Shown here piece after piece: positions 22,543-34,086 of a stretch of DNA of 64,000 nucleotides. The position numbers were made by a program, and so were the translations under genes. The first letter of the stretch is position 1. Each line of letters opens with the position of its first letter. The DNA lies in contig CP137867.1 in NCBI GenBank assembly GCA_034406715.1, forward strand, positions 310,001-374,000, given 5' to 3'. The DNA is from Rhodotorula mucilaginosa (Eukaryota > Basidiomycota > Microbotryomycetes > Sporidiobolales > Sporidiobolaceae). The notes under the pieces are model-generated. The model searched no databases. It saw nothing but the letters and a program-made list of their open reading frames with translations, and was not told the DNA's origin.

Positions 22543-22794
22543 CACGGCCGCGAGCTGATGGATGCGTAGCAGCGGCAGTCGAGGCGTTTGCTCGTTGCCG
22601 TATACACCAGCGAAAGCCGACTTGCTAGAGTGATGGAAAAGCAGCGGATGTTGACTCGCGAGGAGGCAAACCGGCAAACGACGGACAAGTCCGATGAGAC
22701 AGGAAAAAAGAAACGACGAGACGCAACTTGCGACTGCAGGAATGCGGAATAAAGTACAAACGACAACAGATTGGAGCTTGTGCGAATGCGAGTG

Positions 22795-25700
22795 CTAGAA
22801 TCCAGAGACGCGTTTCTTGCCCTTTTTCTTGTCCTTGACGCCGTGGCCGGCGACCGAAAGCCGCGAACCGAACGCGCCGGGGAACACCTGGGACGCGGCT
22901 CCGGCGAACGGTGGCGGTGCACGAGCGGGAGAGTCGAGCGGTGCCGTGATGGAAATGACAGGTTGCGTGGTGGCGGCGGCGGGTTGCGTCCAGTCTTGCG
23001 ACGAAGAGGCCGGCAGCCGCGGCTCGAAGTGCAAAGTCGGCGGTCGGGCCGGCGTACTCGGGGGCGCCAGCGAAGGGAAATAGGCTTGCGACGACGATGC
23101 AGGGAAGGAAGAAGACGGCTGGAAGGCGGGTGGGAAGCCGGAAGAGCGCGGTTGCGACGAGGGATCGACCGAGCCGGCGGTGCCGTCACGCTTCTTGCGC
23201 GCTCTGCGGCTCAATCCCGCCTGAGACGAGTCAAGCGCGACCGACTTGTTCTTCTCGCCTTCGTACGGGCTATGCCAGGCATAAGATCGCGGATCGGCGC
23301 CGATGTGCCATTCGGCCAAGAGGAGGCGAGGGCCGAACGCGTTCAGAGAAGGCTTCGGCCCCTTCCTCTTCCTCTTTGGCGGCCGCCGTTTGCCCCGCGG
23401 GCGCTCCGCTTCCTCCTCGTCGCTCGAAGCACCATCGCCATCGTTGTCTTGCGGGCGAAGGTACGAGAAATGCAGCGGTGGCGGGTCCTGGTCGGCCGGC
23501 TGCGGCTGGTTCGGAGCCAGAGTCGGTTCATCAGGTTCGACGTTTCGCGGCAGCAAGATGATCCGGGCGGCGTCGAGTGTTCCGTTCGCGATGCGGGTAC
23601 GCTGTGGGTTCTCTTCCGTCATGGGCGAGATCAACGCGTCGAATTGCGTCGGCGGATTCTGCGGGGTGAAGTCGAGTATAGCTGGCGAGGTCTCCTGGAC
23701 CGGCGCCTTGAGCTGCTGTGTGATACCGGCTGTATGTGATGTGCCATAGGCGGGACCGGGCATCGAAATCAAGTCCGCTCCAGCCGGGGTGTCCTCCTCA
23801 ATGTCGCGCTCGATCAAAACCGCGAGTTCGAGTCTTTATGCGATGAGTCAGCCTCCGAGTCGTGCTTGTCAGGTACGAACCTCCAACTCACAGACTTGTA
23901 CCGCCGGCATTGCCATCCGACTCCTCCTGCATCGCCTGGAGCATACGTGTTGCTCGCTCGACGAGATCACCCTGATCCTGACCCGCTTCCGACGCCTCGT
24001 CACGAGCGCCATCATCGAGTCGGCTTGCAGTCAAATGCAAGACCGCGACGAGTGCGGTGGCATCGACCTTTTTGCGGTCCGGGATGGGCTGGACTGCTGG
24101 ACGGGCGAGCGCAGTCGATTCCGGCGGGCGGTCGGGAACGACCACTTGATCCGCTTTTTCCGAAACCTCCCTCTCGAGCGCATTGCTTTCAGATGCGAGT
24201 ACCAATTCTCGGTCATACACCTGACCGGCAGAGCCGACCTCGATCATTCGGCAAGTCGGTCCCGATCGGGTATCGAGCGTCGCGGCCGTCCGGCCGTCTT
24301 GTCCGTGCGAAGGAAAGGCCGTCACGTTCTCGGCCTCCGATTCTGAATCTTGTTGCGATTCGGACGGTTTCGCGGCTGCTGCGGTCGGGGAACGAAGCGC
24401 GCTCGGCTGCGCACCGCACTGCACGAACGAGAGCCCCGTGCGGGTGAAAGGCAAGTCCTGAGCAGAACGCACGCGATAGGGCGACGGTAAGGAATACGGT
24501 TCGAGCAGTGTGCGGGGCGAACACGTCGGGTCGAGTTCGGCGGTGAAGATGTCGACCTGCGGATGCAAGCGCGAATGCAACGCGACCCGCTGGACCTGCG
24601 CAGATGCGGTCGCTGGCTCGAATGGTGGTAGCTCGAGTAGCGAGAGGCTGGTATCGCTCCCTTTGCCTTCGATGCCGACTCGGCCATGCGTCCATCGCAT
24701 GACGTCCCGGCCCGGCATGCGCTCATCGAGCCAGAGAATGTCTCGGGTCGTGCAGACGACATGGATCGCGGTCGGCGGCATCGTCATGGACGACTGCGCA
24801 TCTGGATGTGTCGGCGACCGGGACAGTAACGAGGTCACTTTGATGGGCGAAAATTCGTGGAAGGGGGAATGTGCCGAGAGCACGTTCTCGTCGAGGAGGA
24901 CGATCTCGCTTGTCGGAGACTGGGGAACAAGCTTGAAAAGTCAGTCCCGTGTCCAATACTCTGCGATGCCGACACGACGAGCGTACCCTGAGATCATACA
25001 ACAGCACTTCATCCTCGACCGCGACGACCGCGTCCGCTCCTCGCATCCCTCCCCACGCCACGCGGGCCATCCCGCTCGTCTCGCCGCCGCCGGCGCCTTT
25101 CTTCCTCTTCCTCTTCCGGAGCCTGTACATCTGCGGCTGAGACCCTCCCCACGCCGCCGAACGCCCCAAGCGTGCCGAGCCATCCTGGTCGAGGCCGAAG
25201 CCAAAGAGGGCGCCTTCAGTATCGACCACGAGACCGGCGCCAGGTTGGCCATAGCCCGTTGCCACTCCTCCCAGTGCGCAATCTGCGATCGGGCGCTTGT
25301 TCAACTGGGCGCCGGAGTAGCGGAGACAGGAGAGCGAGGCCGGAATCGCCGATTCGCCGCTGGATAGCCCGGTTGCGTCGAGATGGACGAGGTCGAGTGA
25401 AGTGTGCGAGCGACAGGCGAGGAGGAGTCGAGACGTGTGGGGATAACAAGCGAGCTGGAGTTGCTGTATAGGCGAGGTTGTGGTATGCAGGACAGCGCCG
25501 TCGCATCGGAGAAGAGTCGAATTCGCGTCCTCGGACATTCCGCGCTCGTCGTCGGCGCGCTCCTTGCCCTTTCGACTTTTCGGTCGAGCACCAATCGGTG
25601 TCGGCTCAAAAGCACCCCAGCCAACAGCCGTGGCCCGCCCGCCCGCCGACTCGGCGCGTCTCCAGACCGATGCACTCATGACGATGCCGTCATCCGACGA

Positions 25701-26340
25701 GCGAAAGTAGGCGGAAGCCGCCACGTTGCCGAGATTGGGTAGCGTCGTATCGTAGGAAGACAAGATGCGTGAGGAACCGCCGTGCGCGGGTCGGTCTCGC
25801 AGCGCAGCGTTGAGATAGATCGCGGGGTGAAGCGGTTCTCGCGGCAAGGCGTCATGCTGCAAGCGAAAGGAACTTTAGTCTTTTCGAACCGCCATGAGAA
25901 GCCGTTGGTTGAATCGCATCTCACCAATGCTTGTAAGAGCGGTCCGTCCGCTTCCATCTGCCCGGGGTCGCCGAACAAGTCCATCTCTTCGACTTCGTTT
26001 TCGGTGCTGATCGTCGCCGGAAAGCATAACCGAGCCTTTGAGGCGCTCGAGACGAGTCGCAGGTCTGAAGGGGAAGCTGTTGTGTGAGTGTCGAAGGCTT
26101 CCCTGGCCCTGAAAGCGAGAGGGACGGCCCACCTTGATTCCTGTTGACCAGCGTCTGACGCTCAAACGCTGCCAGTCGGCCGGCCGCATCGCGCTTCGGC
26201 TGCAGGCGCACTCCGCCCTCGATCCCCGGCACGAGCTGAACCGGTTCCGCCCATCGCTGTATCCTCTCCGGCTTGACCTTCGCCCACGCTGACTGTCGCT
26301 GCTCGTCTCGGCCGTCAAGGCAGTCTCGCCCGTCCTGCCG
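22795..26340 (-). CDS. RRN6: RRN6/TAF1C-like RNA polymerase I core-factor subunit
   Basis: Predicted subunit of the Pol I promoter-selectivity complex. Exons 26133-(about 26340), 26064-25925, 25856-24987, 24919-23892 and 23833-22795 stay in frame through all four introns, giving at least about 1,090 aa. The N-terminal half looks like a WD-type propeller (LLRCDGAVLH, VVAVEDEVLLYDLR, then TRDILWLDERMPGRDVMRW). The 'LWLDER.P.R..L.W.H.R' block is diagnostic of the Rrn6 family. The C-terminal third is Pro/Ser-rich and ends KKKGKKRVSGF, a basic tail of the kind seen on fungal Rrn6 proteins. The start codon is not resolved: the first exon lacks an in-frame ATG and probably receives a short upstream exon from 26.35-26.6 kb. 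Divergent from BUB2. Confidence 0.75.
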
Positions 26341-26662
26341 GCAGACCTGACAAGGCTGTCTGCCATCGCACTGTATGCGCCTTTGCGGTGTCTCTGAGCC
26401 TATGTACGGACCGCAGGGTGGTCAGTTGGAGAAAGCAGAGCTGAAAGCGGCGCGGAGAGGAGACGTACAGGGACCGCATACAGAGCTGCGAGGCTCTTCA
26501 GGCGCAGACATGCAGCATCCCCTGCGATGGCTCGCTCGCTTCCTCCTCCTGGCGTGCAAGCTGTTGGCGTGTCGTCGTCGAGAGCAGAGACAGAGAGAGA
26601 GATGAGCGTCCGGCAGGTTGGCTTCGCTCTCATCTCTCGCTCAGGCTGACAGCGCTTCGGAG

Positions 26663-28100
26663 ATGTGTCCGACTAGCTCTCAGGACTGTATGCTCAAACC
26701 CAGCCCGCACCCAAAGCTCTCCTCGCTCTTGAGCAGCCCCGCCGCCGGCTCTGCTTCTTCTTCGTTCAGAGATTTGCGCCAGGTACGCTTCAGCTCGCCA
26801 GGCACTTGCATGGCGCGGGAAGAGACGGGAGAGCTGATATCAGGACAAGTTCTGCTAGCTTCTCTTGCTCGAAGCGTTGCCGGACGGGGAACAAGGCGCG
26901 GCGCTTCGGCCTCGCCTGTGGAGGCTCCTGCTCCGTCTGCACGAAATACCGCCACATGCGGATCAAGGCGTGCATCCGCTGCTGAATGCAGAGGCGTACT
27001 CTGAGCTCGTGTGCGTACGGTGGGAGTGCCGCATCTGAAGAAGTGACGGTGTCCGGCGGGGAAACGACGTCCTGACTCCTCGCGGCCAAAACATGCCGTC
27101 AACGACGCGCAGCTCGCACGATCCTTCGCCCCTGCATGAGAAAATCCGGAACGATGCCTTCAGGACGCTCGCTACAGATCAGGACTTTCTGGACAAAGTT
27201 GGGGAGGAAAAGCTAATCAGGTGTCTCGAAGCGTTCGTATGGCGTCGGCTAGGTCTGTCTTTTTTCCAGCTATCCGACCTCAATCAAGCTCCTCACATCT
27301 CTGACGAGTCTCTCAACACCCTCAGATTTGGACCGTGCGCTGGGAGCGGCGGAAAGTGCGCCTGTGCCCTATGTTCAGGGGCAGAACGTCCTCGCCGCCC
27401 CGTTCCTTTACGCCATGCCTTCCCAGCTCGAGGCGTTTGCTTGCTTCACGACTTTCATCGAGGACCAGGTTCCGCGGTATGTGAGACCCACCCTTGTCGG
27501 AGTGCATGATGGGCTTCAGGTGCGTCTTTTGGAAAGATCCCGCACACTGCCGCCACACTGACTCGTTCTGCCCTGCTCGGGCTATACGCAGCTCGTCGAC
27601 TTGTGTCTACAAGCTCTCGATTCCGAACTGTTCCAGCACCTACTCTCGTTCAACCTCAAAGCCGAGATCTATGCGTTCCCTTCCGTCCTAACCTTTTGCG
27701 CTGCCACTCCTCCGCTGCCTGAAGTCCTCGCGCTGTGGGATTTCGTGCTCGCCTGGGGTTCGGGACTGAACGTGCTATGCGTTGTCGCGCAATTGCACGG
27801 AATGCGGACCGAATTACTGCAGAGCAAGACGTGAGTCGTCGCTAGCAAGCTTGAAGGGGTTGGCTACGGACGCTGGACCGCTCTGGCGTCTTTGCCAGCC
27901 CTTCTTGTAGATGCGCCGACGACTGACTCTTCCTGTCCATGCTCCGCAGACCCATGAAGCTCCTCCGGAACTTTCCGCCGCTGCGCACGCGCGAGATCAT
28001 CCCGCTCGTCGTCCAGTTCGTCGGCGTGATCCCGGCCACTCTGTACGATGCGATCGTGCGCCACCCCTGGGACGACACGCTCGTGCTGCCAATTCGCTGA
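26663..28100 (+). CDS. BUB2: BUB2/Cdc16 TBC-domain GAP of the mitotic exit (septation) network
   Basis: GTPase-activating protein for the Tem1/Spg1 GTPase at spindle poles, acting with Bfa1/Byr4 (family knowledge). Exons 26663-26782, 26859-27010, 27113-27252, 27326-27519, 27592-27830 and 27950-28100 close at 331 aa, close to the yeast length. The TBC dual-finger residues are visible: the arginine finger in KIRNDAFRTL and the glutamine finger in YVQGQNVLAAPFLY (the family usually has YVQGMN). Other conserved blocks are LRPRLWRLLL, LKAEIYAFPSVL, TPPLPEVLALWDFVLAWG and SKTPMKLLRNFPPL. The N-terminal segment of about 40 residues is Ser-rich. Confidence 0.93.
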
Positions 28101-28370
28101 GTGTACAGCCTCCTTCCGTTCCCTGACATACTCTGGGAGTTTGTCCAAGTGACGCTCCTTGATCCGGAACCACGTCGGAGTCCTCTTTTTTTTTATTTTT
28201 CCCACTATCCAATTACCCAGAAAGAAGGGAGTCTGGCCTTCGTATAGATGTTACTAGCAACTGCAAATGTAATCGTCGTCCGGTCTCCGCGGGCGGGCGC
28301 CACTTTCCGCGCGATGAGAGATGACTTTACCAGCTCTGCCTCCTCACATCCGCACGCAGAAGCGACCAAG

Positions 28371-29550
28371 ATGGGCTTGCACTTCAAGGGCGAAAAGACC
28401 AAGAAAAAGTCCAAGTCGTCGAAGTCGCGGTCTCACGGCGGCGGCGGCGACTCGTCGACGACTCGCGATGACCCGGACGCTCATCTCGAAGGCTGGATCC
28501 CAGCGCCGTCCGCTGCCTTGCTGCTCGGCCCTTCGTACTTGACCTTGCCAGCGACCGAGGTGACGCCGCCCGTCTGCGTCGCCATCAACCCGACCACCGG
28601 CAAAGTGTACCCCTTTGCGCTCCCCTCCGCCGCCTCCTCCTCTTCAACAGCTGCCCCGCTCGCCGCCTCGACCTCGAAGCAGCTGGCTCACCTCGACGCA
28701 GAAGAGCTCGAAGCTCTCGTCGACGCGTCCGATCCGGCCGTCGCGTCACTGCAGGACGAGAACCCGGAACCGAGCGACGTTCACCACGTGTGGGTGTGCG
28801 CACGCATTCCCGATACCAACGACAAGGTCACGTTTCGGAGCGGGTCGGGCAAGTTCTTGGCGTCGGACGAGTTGGGGAGGGTCAGCGCCGAACGGGAAGC
28901 GCGCGGCATGCAGGAGGAATGGACCCTCGAACCTGTCGCCGGGGTCGATCCCGCCTCGGGGCGCATGGTGATCAAGAACGCGTACGGGAAATACCTCTCG
29001 GTCGACGTCGTCGCGGGGGGTAAAGTCGAACTCCGCGCGGACGAGACCAAAGAAGGCGCGACCGAGCGGTGGAAGATCATGATGCAGGGCAAGTTTGTCG
29101 TCAAGGCCAAGAAGCAGTACAACGAACGGAACGGGATCAAGACCAAACCGGCGGCGGGCTACACAATCGTGACAGACTTGGCGGGAGCCGAAGTCGATGC
29201 CATGTGCGTACGGGTATATGCCTGACCCCTCCCCGCGTTCCTTCTCCTCTCCCGATAGAAGCGCCACCCCCCCCCCCCCCCCCCGCCCGCTAAACCTCTT
29301 ACTCTCGGCACACACACAGCTCCAAATACCATCACCACGCCACCGGTGCAGACGCCGTCGGCACTGCCGAAGACGTCCGGGCCCTCAAAAAAGCCCGCAA
29401 AGAGGGTAAACTCGCCGAGGCGATGCTGGACCGGCGGATGAAACTCAAAAGGTGCGCGCGCGCGCACCGTCGTTCCGTCCCGTCCCGTCCCATCGTGTTC
29501 CGGACTGACGCTGGGAGCCCGTCATGTCATGCAGTGACCGGTATTGCTGA
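28371..29550 (+). CDS. FRG1: FRG1-like actin-bundling / RNA-associated protein
   Basis: FRG1 proteins are nuclear or nucleolar, bind actin and associate with the spliceosome. Exons 28371-29203, 29320-29451 and 29535-29550 give 326 aa. A Lys/Ser-rich N-terminus (MGLHFKGEKTKKKSKSSKSR) leads to a fascin-like beta-trefoil: VTFRSGSGKFLASDELGRVS, MVIKNAYGKYLSVDVV and QGKFVVKAKKQYNERNG. The conserved tail KKARKEGKLAEAMLDRRMKL ends SDRYC. The last coding exon is 16 nt and restores this SDRYC terminus. Intron 1 contains a run of 18 cytosines (29267-29284). Confidence 0.93.
29267..29284. repeat. 18-nt cytosine homopolymer in FRG1 intron 1
   Basis: Eighteen consecutive C lie just before the polypyrimidine tract and acceptor of FRG1 intron 1. 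The tract is probably variable in length and prone to sequencing error. Confidence 0.9.
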
Positions 29551-29759
29551 ACGCGTGCCGCGCGGCACACCCCCTCCTTTTCCTTCCATCTCGCGTGTCC
29601 CTGTTGTAGTAGTCTGTTTCTCGCTCCATGATGATGATGATGAGGTTTAATCACTTCTCGTGAGGAGCTCTCGGTGGACTCAGAGAGGCGCAAGGCTGGT
29701 GTTTGCGCAAAGAGAGAGGAGAAGAGATGGTGATCCATTCCGAGGGAAGGGGATCTCTT

Positions 29760-31997
29760 CTACACGAGTCCCTGGCGCTTCAAGTCCTCGTACGTTTTGC
29801 GGTTGTACACATTGCCCTCCTCGTCTTCGAGTTCCTCGGTCGTCTCGGCGTGCGACAACTCGGCCCTTCCTTCCTGCTTGAGCTTCTCGGCGACTGTTCG
29901 TGCGCGCGCGCGCGCGCGTCAGCAAACCGCGCCAAGACAAGAGGAGAAAGAGAGAGGGAAGAAAGAGAGGAGGTTTTAAAGAAAGAAAAGAACGTACGAG
30001 CAATGGCATCCTCAATCTTGGTAATCTCGTGAAAGTGCTTCGTATTCGGGAGGCCGAGGGCGCGCATCCCAAACGCATGCCGCGACTCCTGGAAATGCCG
30101 CTCAAAGTTTTTCCTGCACACGACGACGGGCGGGGCACGAGAGGGCGGGTGAGAGGAGGGGCGCGGAGCGAAGCGGAGAGTCGGAAGGGAGGGAGAGGGA
30201 GTGAGAGGGCGGTGAGGGGGGCGGTCAGAGTCAGCTTTCAGGTCCAAGAGCAGCGAGCGGAAGAGTGGAGAGCACAAGTCGCCGCGTACGCGCGATTGAG
30301 AGAACGGCGGCGAGGTCATGCGATCTCCCCTCCCGACGCGCGCGCGCGAGTTGGGTAGAAAGGACGAAGAAAACGAAAAAAACTCACCGACCCTGGTAGA
30401 CATAGTCCGAGCAGATCTCGCACCTGTACTCGGTCCCGAGCCCGTGCAGCTTGTACAACCAGTACGGGATCGGTTTCCCGTCCCACCCCAACGGCAACTT
30501 GAGCGGGTTATAGATCCTCGCCTCTTCGTCTTCGTCATCGTCCCCTTCTCCACCACCTCCTCCACCCGCTCCTGCTCCCGCTCCCGAGCTGTTGTTCTTC
30601 GAGGCAGCCGCCGCAGCAGCCGCCGCCGCCGCTTCGGCCGCCTCCCTCGCTTCGAGCTCTTCAATCTCGGCCGCGCGTTCCTTGTCCGTCAACGCCGCTC
30701 GCCGTTCCGTGTTCGCGAGCGTGTCGGTCAAAATCTGCGCGAGCGGGCCCGGAGTCGTAGTCGCCTCGCCCGTACTGGAAGAGGTGGGAGAGGGAGAGGG
30801 GGAGGAAGAGACGAGACTCGTGATGAGGGCTTCTTTGAGAGCGATGGCGCGATCTTTTTGTCGTCGGAGGGTGACGAGGTCGTTGTTGTTTTGTTGAGAG
30901 GAGGAGGGACCGGAGGCTTGTTGTTGCTGAGGGGCGGCGTCTCCCGAGGCGGAGGCGGAGGCGGAATCGGCTGCCAGTTTGGCGGCGGCTTTGACGTGCT
31001 TCTTGCCCGTCAAGTGAGCCTGGTAGACCGAGTCCTTGGCAAAAGATTTTTGGCCTGGCGCGGGGTCGTCCGTCAGCTCAATTTCCTCTCTCTCTCTCTC
31101 TCTCTCTTGCGCGCATGAATCCCGACTCGAGAGAAGAAAGAATTGAGGTAGCCAGGACTCACATGCTGCGCACCAGATCCCCGACTCGGAACTGCCTGCT
31201 CCTCCGTTCTCTTCTGCTGTGGCAGAGGACTGCTGTTCCCATCCGGGGACTTGACCTGCGTCCCACCGCCTCGCAAAGTCGTTGTCGGCGGCTTGCAGGA
31301 CCTGGTCGAGGTCGCCGAGGGGAAAGACGCGCTCGTAAAAGCCCGAGAGGTACGCGAGCAAGTCGGTCAAGTAGGTCGCGTACGCCGGGGTCGACTTGAG
31401 TTGGCGCGAGAGGTTGAAATCGGCGAGAGCGGCGAGGTACTGCAAGTACGAGTAGCGTTTCCAGCCTCCCGCGCTCGCCTGCCCGCTGGCCGAGGGCGGC
31501 GCGAGGTTGTTCCACTGGTCGTGGAGTTGGTGCAGGTCGAGGTAGCGGCCGAGCCCCTCGTCTCCGGTGAAGCGCTTGTCGAGCCACTCGGGGTCGTTGT
31601 TCTCGAGGGCGGCAAAGTCGACCTGGCGATCTGTCCCCACGCGGACGTTCTGGGCGTTGGGGTACTTGCGGTGGTAGTCCTTGACTTTGGCGAGGCGCTG
31701 GTAAAACTCGGCCAAGTCTGCGGAGCTGTCGGACGACGCGTCGTGTTTGGTGTTGCCGGCGAGGGCGTCGATCTCGTCCTGGCGGTCCTGGTTGGTGGGG
31801 TCGAGGGCGTGGCGGAGGGCAATGGAGCGACTGACGATCCTGTTTGCGAGGTCGCTGGCCCTGTGCTCGGTCGCGAGGCGGTTGCGGTGCGGGACTTGGG
31901 GCTGTTGGAGCGCGAGGAGGAGGTGCGCGAGCTCGCGGTCGTACAGGTCGGCGTCCTCGGCGAGGGCACGGGCGTCCTCGATGACGGACGAGGCCAT
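29760..31997 (-). CDS. SF3A3: splicing factor SF3A subunit 3 (Prp9/SF3a60)
   Basis: U2 snRNP subunit needed for pre-spliceosome assembly. Exons 31997-31163, 31054-30388, 30113-29998 and 29893-29760 close at 583 aa. The start [20 protein letters not shown] and the helical N-terminal region ([34 protein letters not shown]) match SF3a60. Two zinc fingers are visible: [20 protein letters not shown], which is split by intron 1, and [20 protein letters not shown]. Between them is an unusual low-complexity linker (Ser, Gln, poly-Ala, poly-Gly). The C-terminal [13 protein letters not shown] is typical of the family. Introns carry CT and CG dinucleotide runs. Confidence 0.95.
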
Positions 31998-32142
31998 GCT
32001 CCCAACAGTCTCTCGCGTGGCAGTGGGTCGGAGGAGTGAGCAAGAGAGTCGACGAGGACGGTGGCGCTGCACTCGCACCTGCAACTTGGCTCTCGCTCTC
32101 TCTGCTCTAGACTTGCCAGAGACTCGCACTCCCGAGCCAGCC
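31998..32142. promoter_or_regulatory. 145-bp divergent promoter of SF3A3 and FAL1
   Basis: Only 145 bp separate the two start codons. It must contain both promoters and both 5' leaders. I see no TATA box. It includes a CT-rich tract just upstream of the FAL1 start. Confidence 0.6.
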
Positions 32143-34086
32143 ATGTCGGTCAGTCAAACAGTCTAGGCCGTGCCGGGACCCGCCGTCCGAGGCCACCCAC
32201 CCACTCCCGATTCCACCTCTTTCCACCCCTCGCGCTGACACCCGCTTTATGCACACCCAGATCGATACTGCCAGGGACTCGAAGCTCGTGTTTGAGACGT
32301 CGGAATCAGTCCAGGTCGTGCGTCCCTTCTCTCCTCCTCCCTCCTCCCGCTCTCACCGCTGACCCACCTCTCAACCTCAGGCACCGACCTTTGACGCACT
32401 CGGCTTGAAGGAAGACTTGCTCCGCGGAATCTACGCCTACGGTCAGTCCGTATTCAACGGTGGTAGCCGACCCGCGCACCAGTCGAGAGACTGAACCGCC
32501 CCGTTGCCAGGTTTCGAAAAGCCGTCGGCCATCCAGCAGAGGGCCATCCTCCCCGTCATCAAGGGGCGAGATGTCATTGCCCAGGTCCGTCCCTCCACTC
32601 TTCTCGAGAGCTCCCGAGTCAGATCCTGTGCTGAATCTGGTCAACCCCCTCCCCCCAGGCCCAATCGGGAACCGGTAAAACCGCCACCTTTTCCATCTCG
32701 ATGCTCCAGTCGATCGACTCGTCCGTCCGCGACACCCAGGCCCTCGTCCTCTCGCCCACCCGCGAACTCGCAACCCAGATCCAGAGCGTCGTCCTCGCCC
32801 TCGGAGGTATGTCCCCCGCTCTCTCCCTTGCTCGTGAAGAGACTAACTGATCCTCTCTCTCTCTCTCTGTGTGTCCGGGCTGGGTTACGATCTCGGTGAG
32901 TCAAGACTACATGAACGTTTCGTGCCACGCGTGCATCGGCGGGACCTCGCTCGGCGAGGACATCCGCAAGCTCGAACACGGCCAGCAGATCGTGTCGGGC
33001 ACGCCCGGTCGCGTGTTTGACATGATCAAGCGCCGCCACCTCCGCACCCGCAACATCAAGATGCTCGTCCTCGACGAGGCCGACGAGCTCCTGAACAAAG
33101 GGTTCATGGACCAGATTTACGACATTTACCGCTACTTGCCCCCTCAGACCCAGGTCGTCGTCGTCTCGGCCACGTTGCCGCACGACGTCCTCGAGATGAC
33201 GACAAAGTTCATGACCGACCCGGTGCGCGTCCTCGTCAAGCGCGACGAGTTGACCCTCGAAGGGATCAAGCAGTTCTTTGTCGCCGTCGAGAAGGAGGAC
33301 TACAAGTTCGACACCCTCTGCGACTTGTACGACACCTTGACCATCACCCAGGCCGTCATCTTTTGCAACACCCGTCGAAAGGTGCGCTCGCGTGCCGGGG
33401 GGCAGTCTCTCGGGGCGGGCGGGTGACTTTTTCAACAGACCGGGACTGACTCTTTCTCTTTCGCCGCCATCCCCTCCTCCTCCAACGACGACGACGACGA
33501 CTTGAACTTGGAACAGGTGGACTGGTTGACGGACAAGATGCGCGAAGCCAACTTTACCGTCTCGTCGATGCACGGCGAGATGCCGCAAAAGGAACGCGAC
33601 GCCATCATGTCCGAGTTCCGTTCGGGAGGGTCGCGCGTCCTGATCACGACCGACGTGTGGGCCCGCGGGATCGACGTCCAGCAAGTGTCGCTCGTCATCA
33701 ATTATGACTTGCCGAGTAACCGCGAGAACTACATCCACCGCATCGGTCGGTCGGGAAGGTGAGCACGCACGCGGGGCTCGGTTTTGGTGGACGCTCGCTG
33801 ACGAGTTTGCGCTCTAGGTTCGGTCGCAAAGGTGTCGCAATCAACTTTGTCACGAACGACGACATCCGCGTCAGTCCGGAGTTTCCTCCGCCAGGCAAGT
33901 GGGAAAGAAGCGAAAGCTGACCTTGCCTCGTGGCGAAACAGCTCCTGCGCGACATCGAGCTGTTCTTCTCGACACAAATTGATGGTGATTTGCCACTCTT
34001 GCTCTCCGCTATGCACTCCGACTGCCGCTGACCGAAACTTGTCTCGTCTCGCGCGCGCAGAGATGCCCGTCAACCTCGAGGTCTAG
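32143..34086 (+). CDS. FAL1: DEAD-box helicase eIF4A3/FAL1
   Basis: RNA helicase of the exon-junction complex and, in yeast, of 18S rRNA maturation. Ten exons (32143-32148, 32261-32314, 32381-32441, 32511-32584, 32659-32806, 32906-33381, 33517-33758, 33818-33869, 33942-33984, 34061-34086) close at 393 aa. All motifs are intact: Q motif ([14 protein letters not shown]), [45 protein letters not shown] and [13 protein letters not shown]. The tail DEMPVNLEV is close to the C-terminal DEMPMNVAD of eIF4A3. The first coding exon holds only ATG TCG. Confidence 0.96.

Noticed and set aside
30318-31118. Long + strand frame of about 266 codons over SF3A3
   Set aside because: It mirrors the low-complexity linker of SF3A3. 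No domain and no splice logic.
31251-32039. + strand frame of about 262 codons over SF3A3 exon 1
   Set aside because: Antisense shadow. The minus strand encodes the conserved SF3a60 N-terminus.
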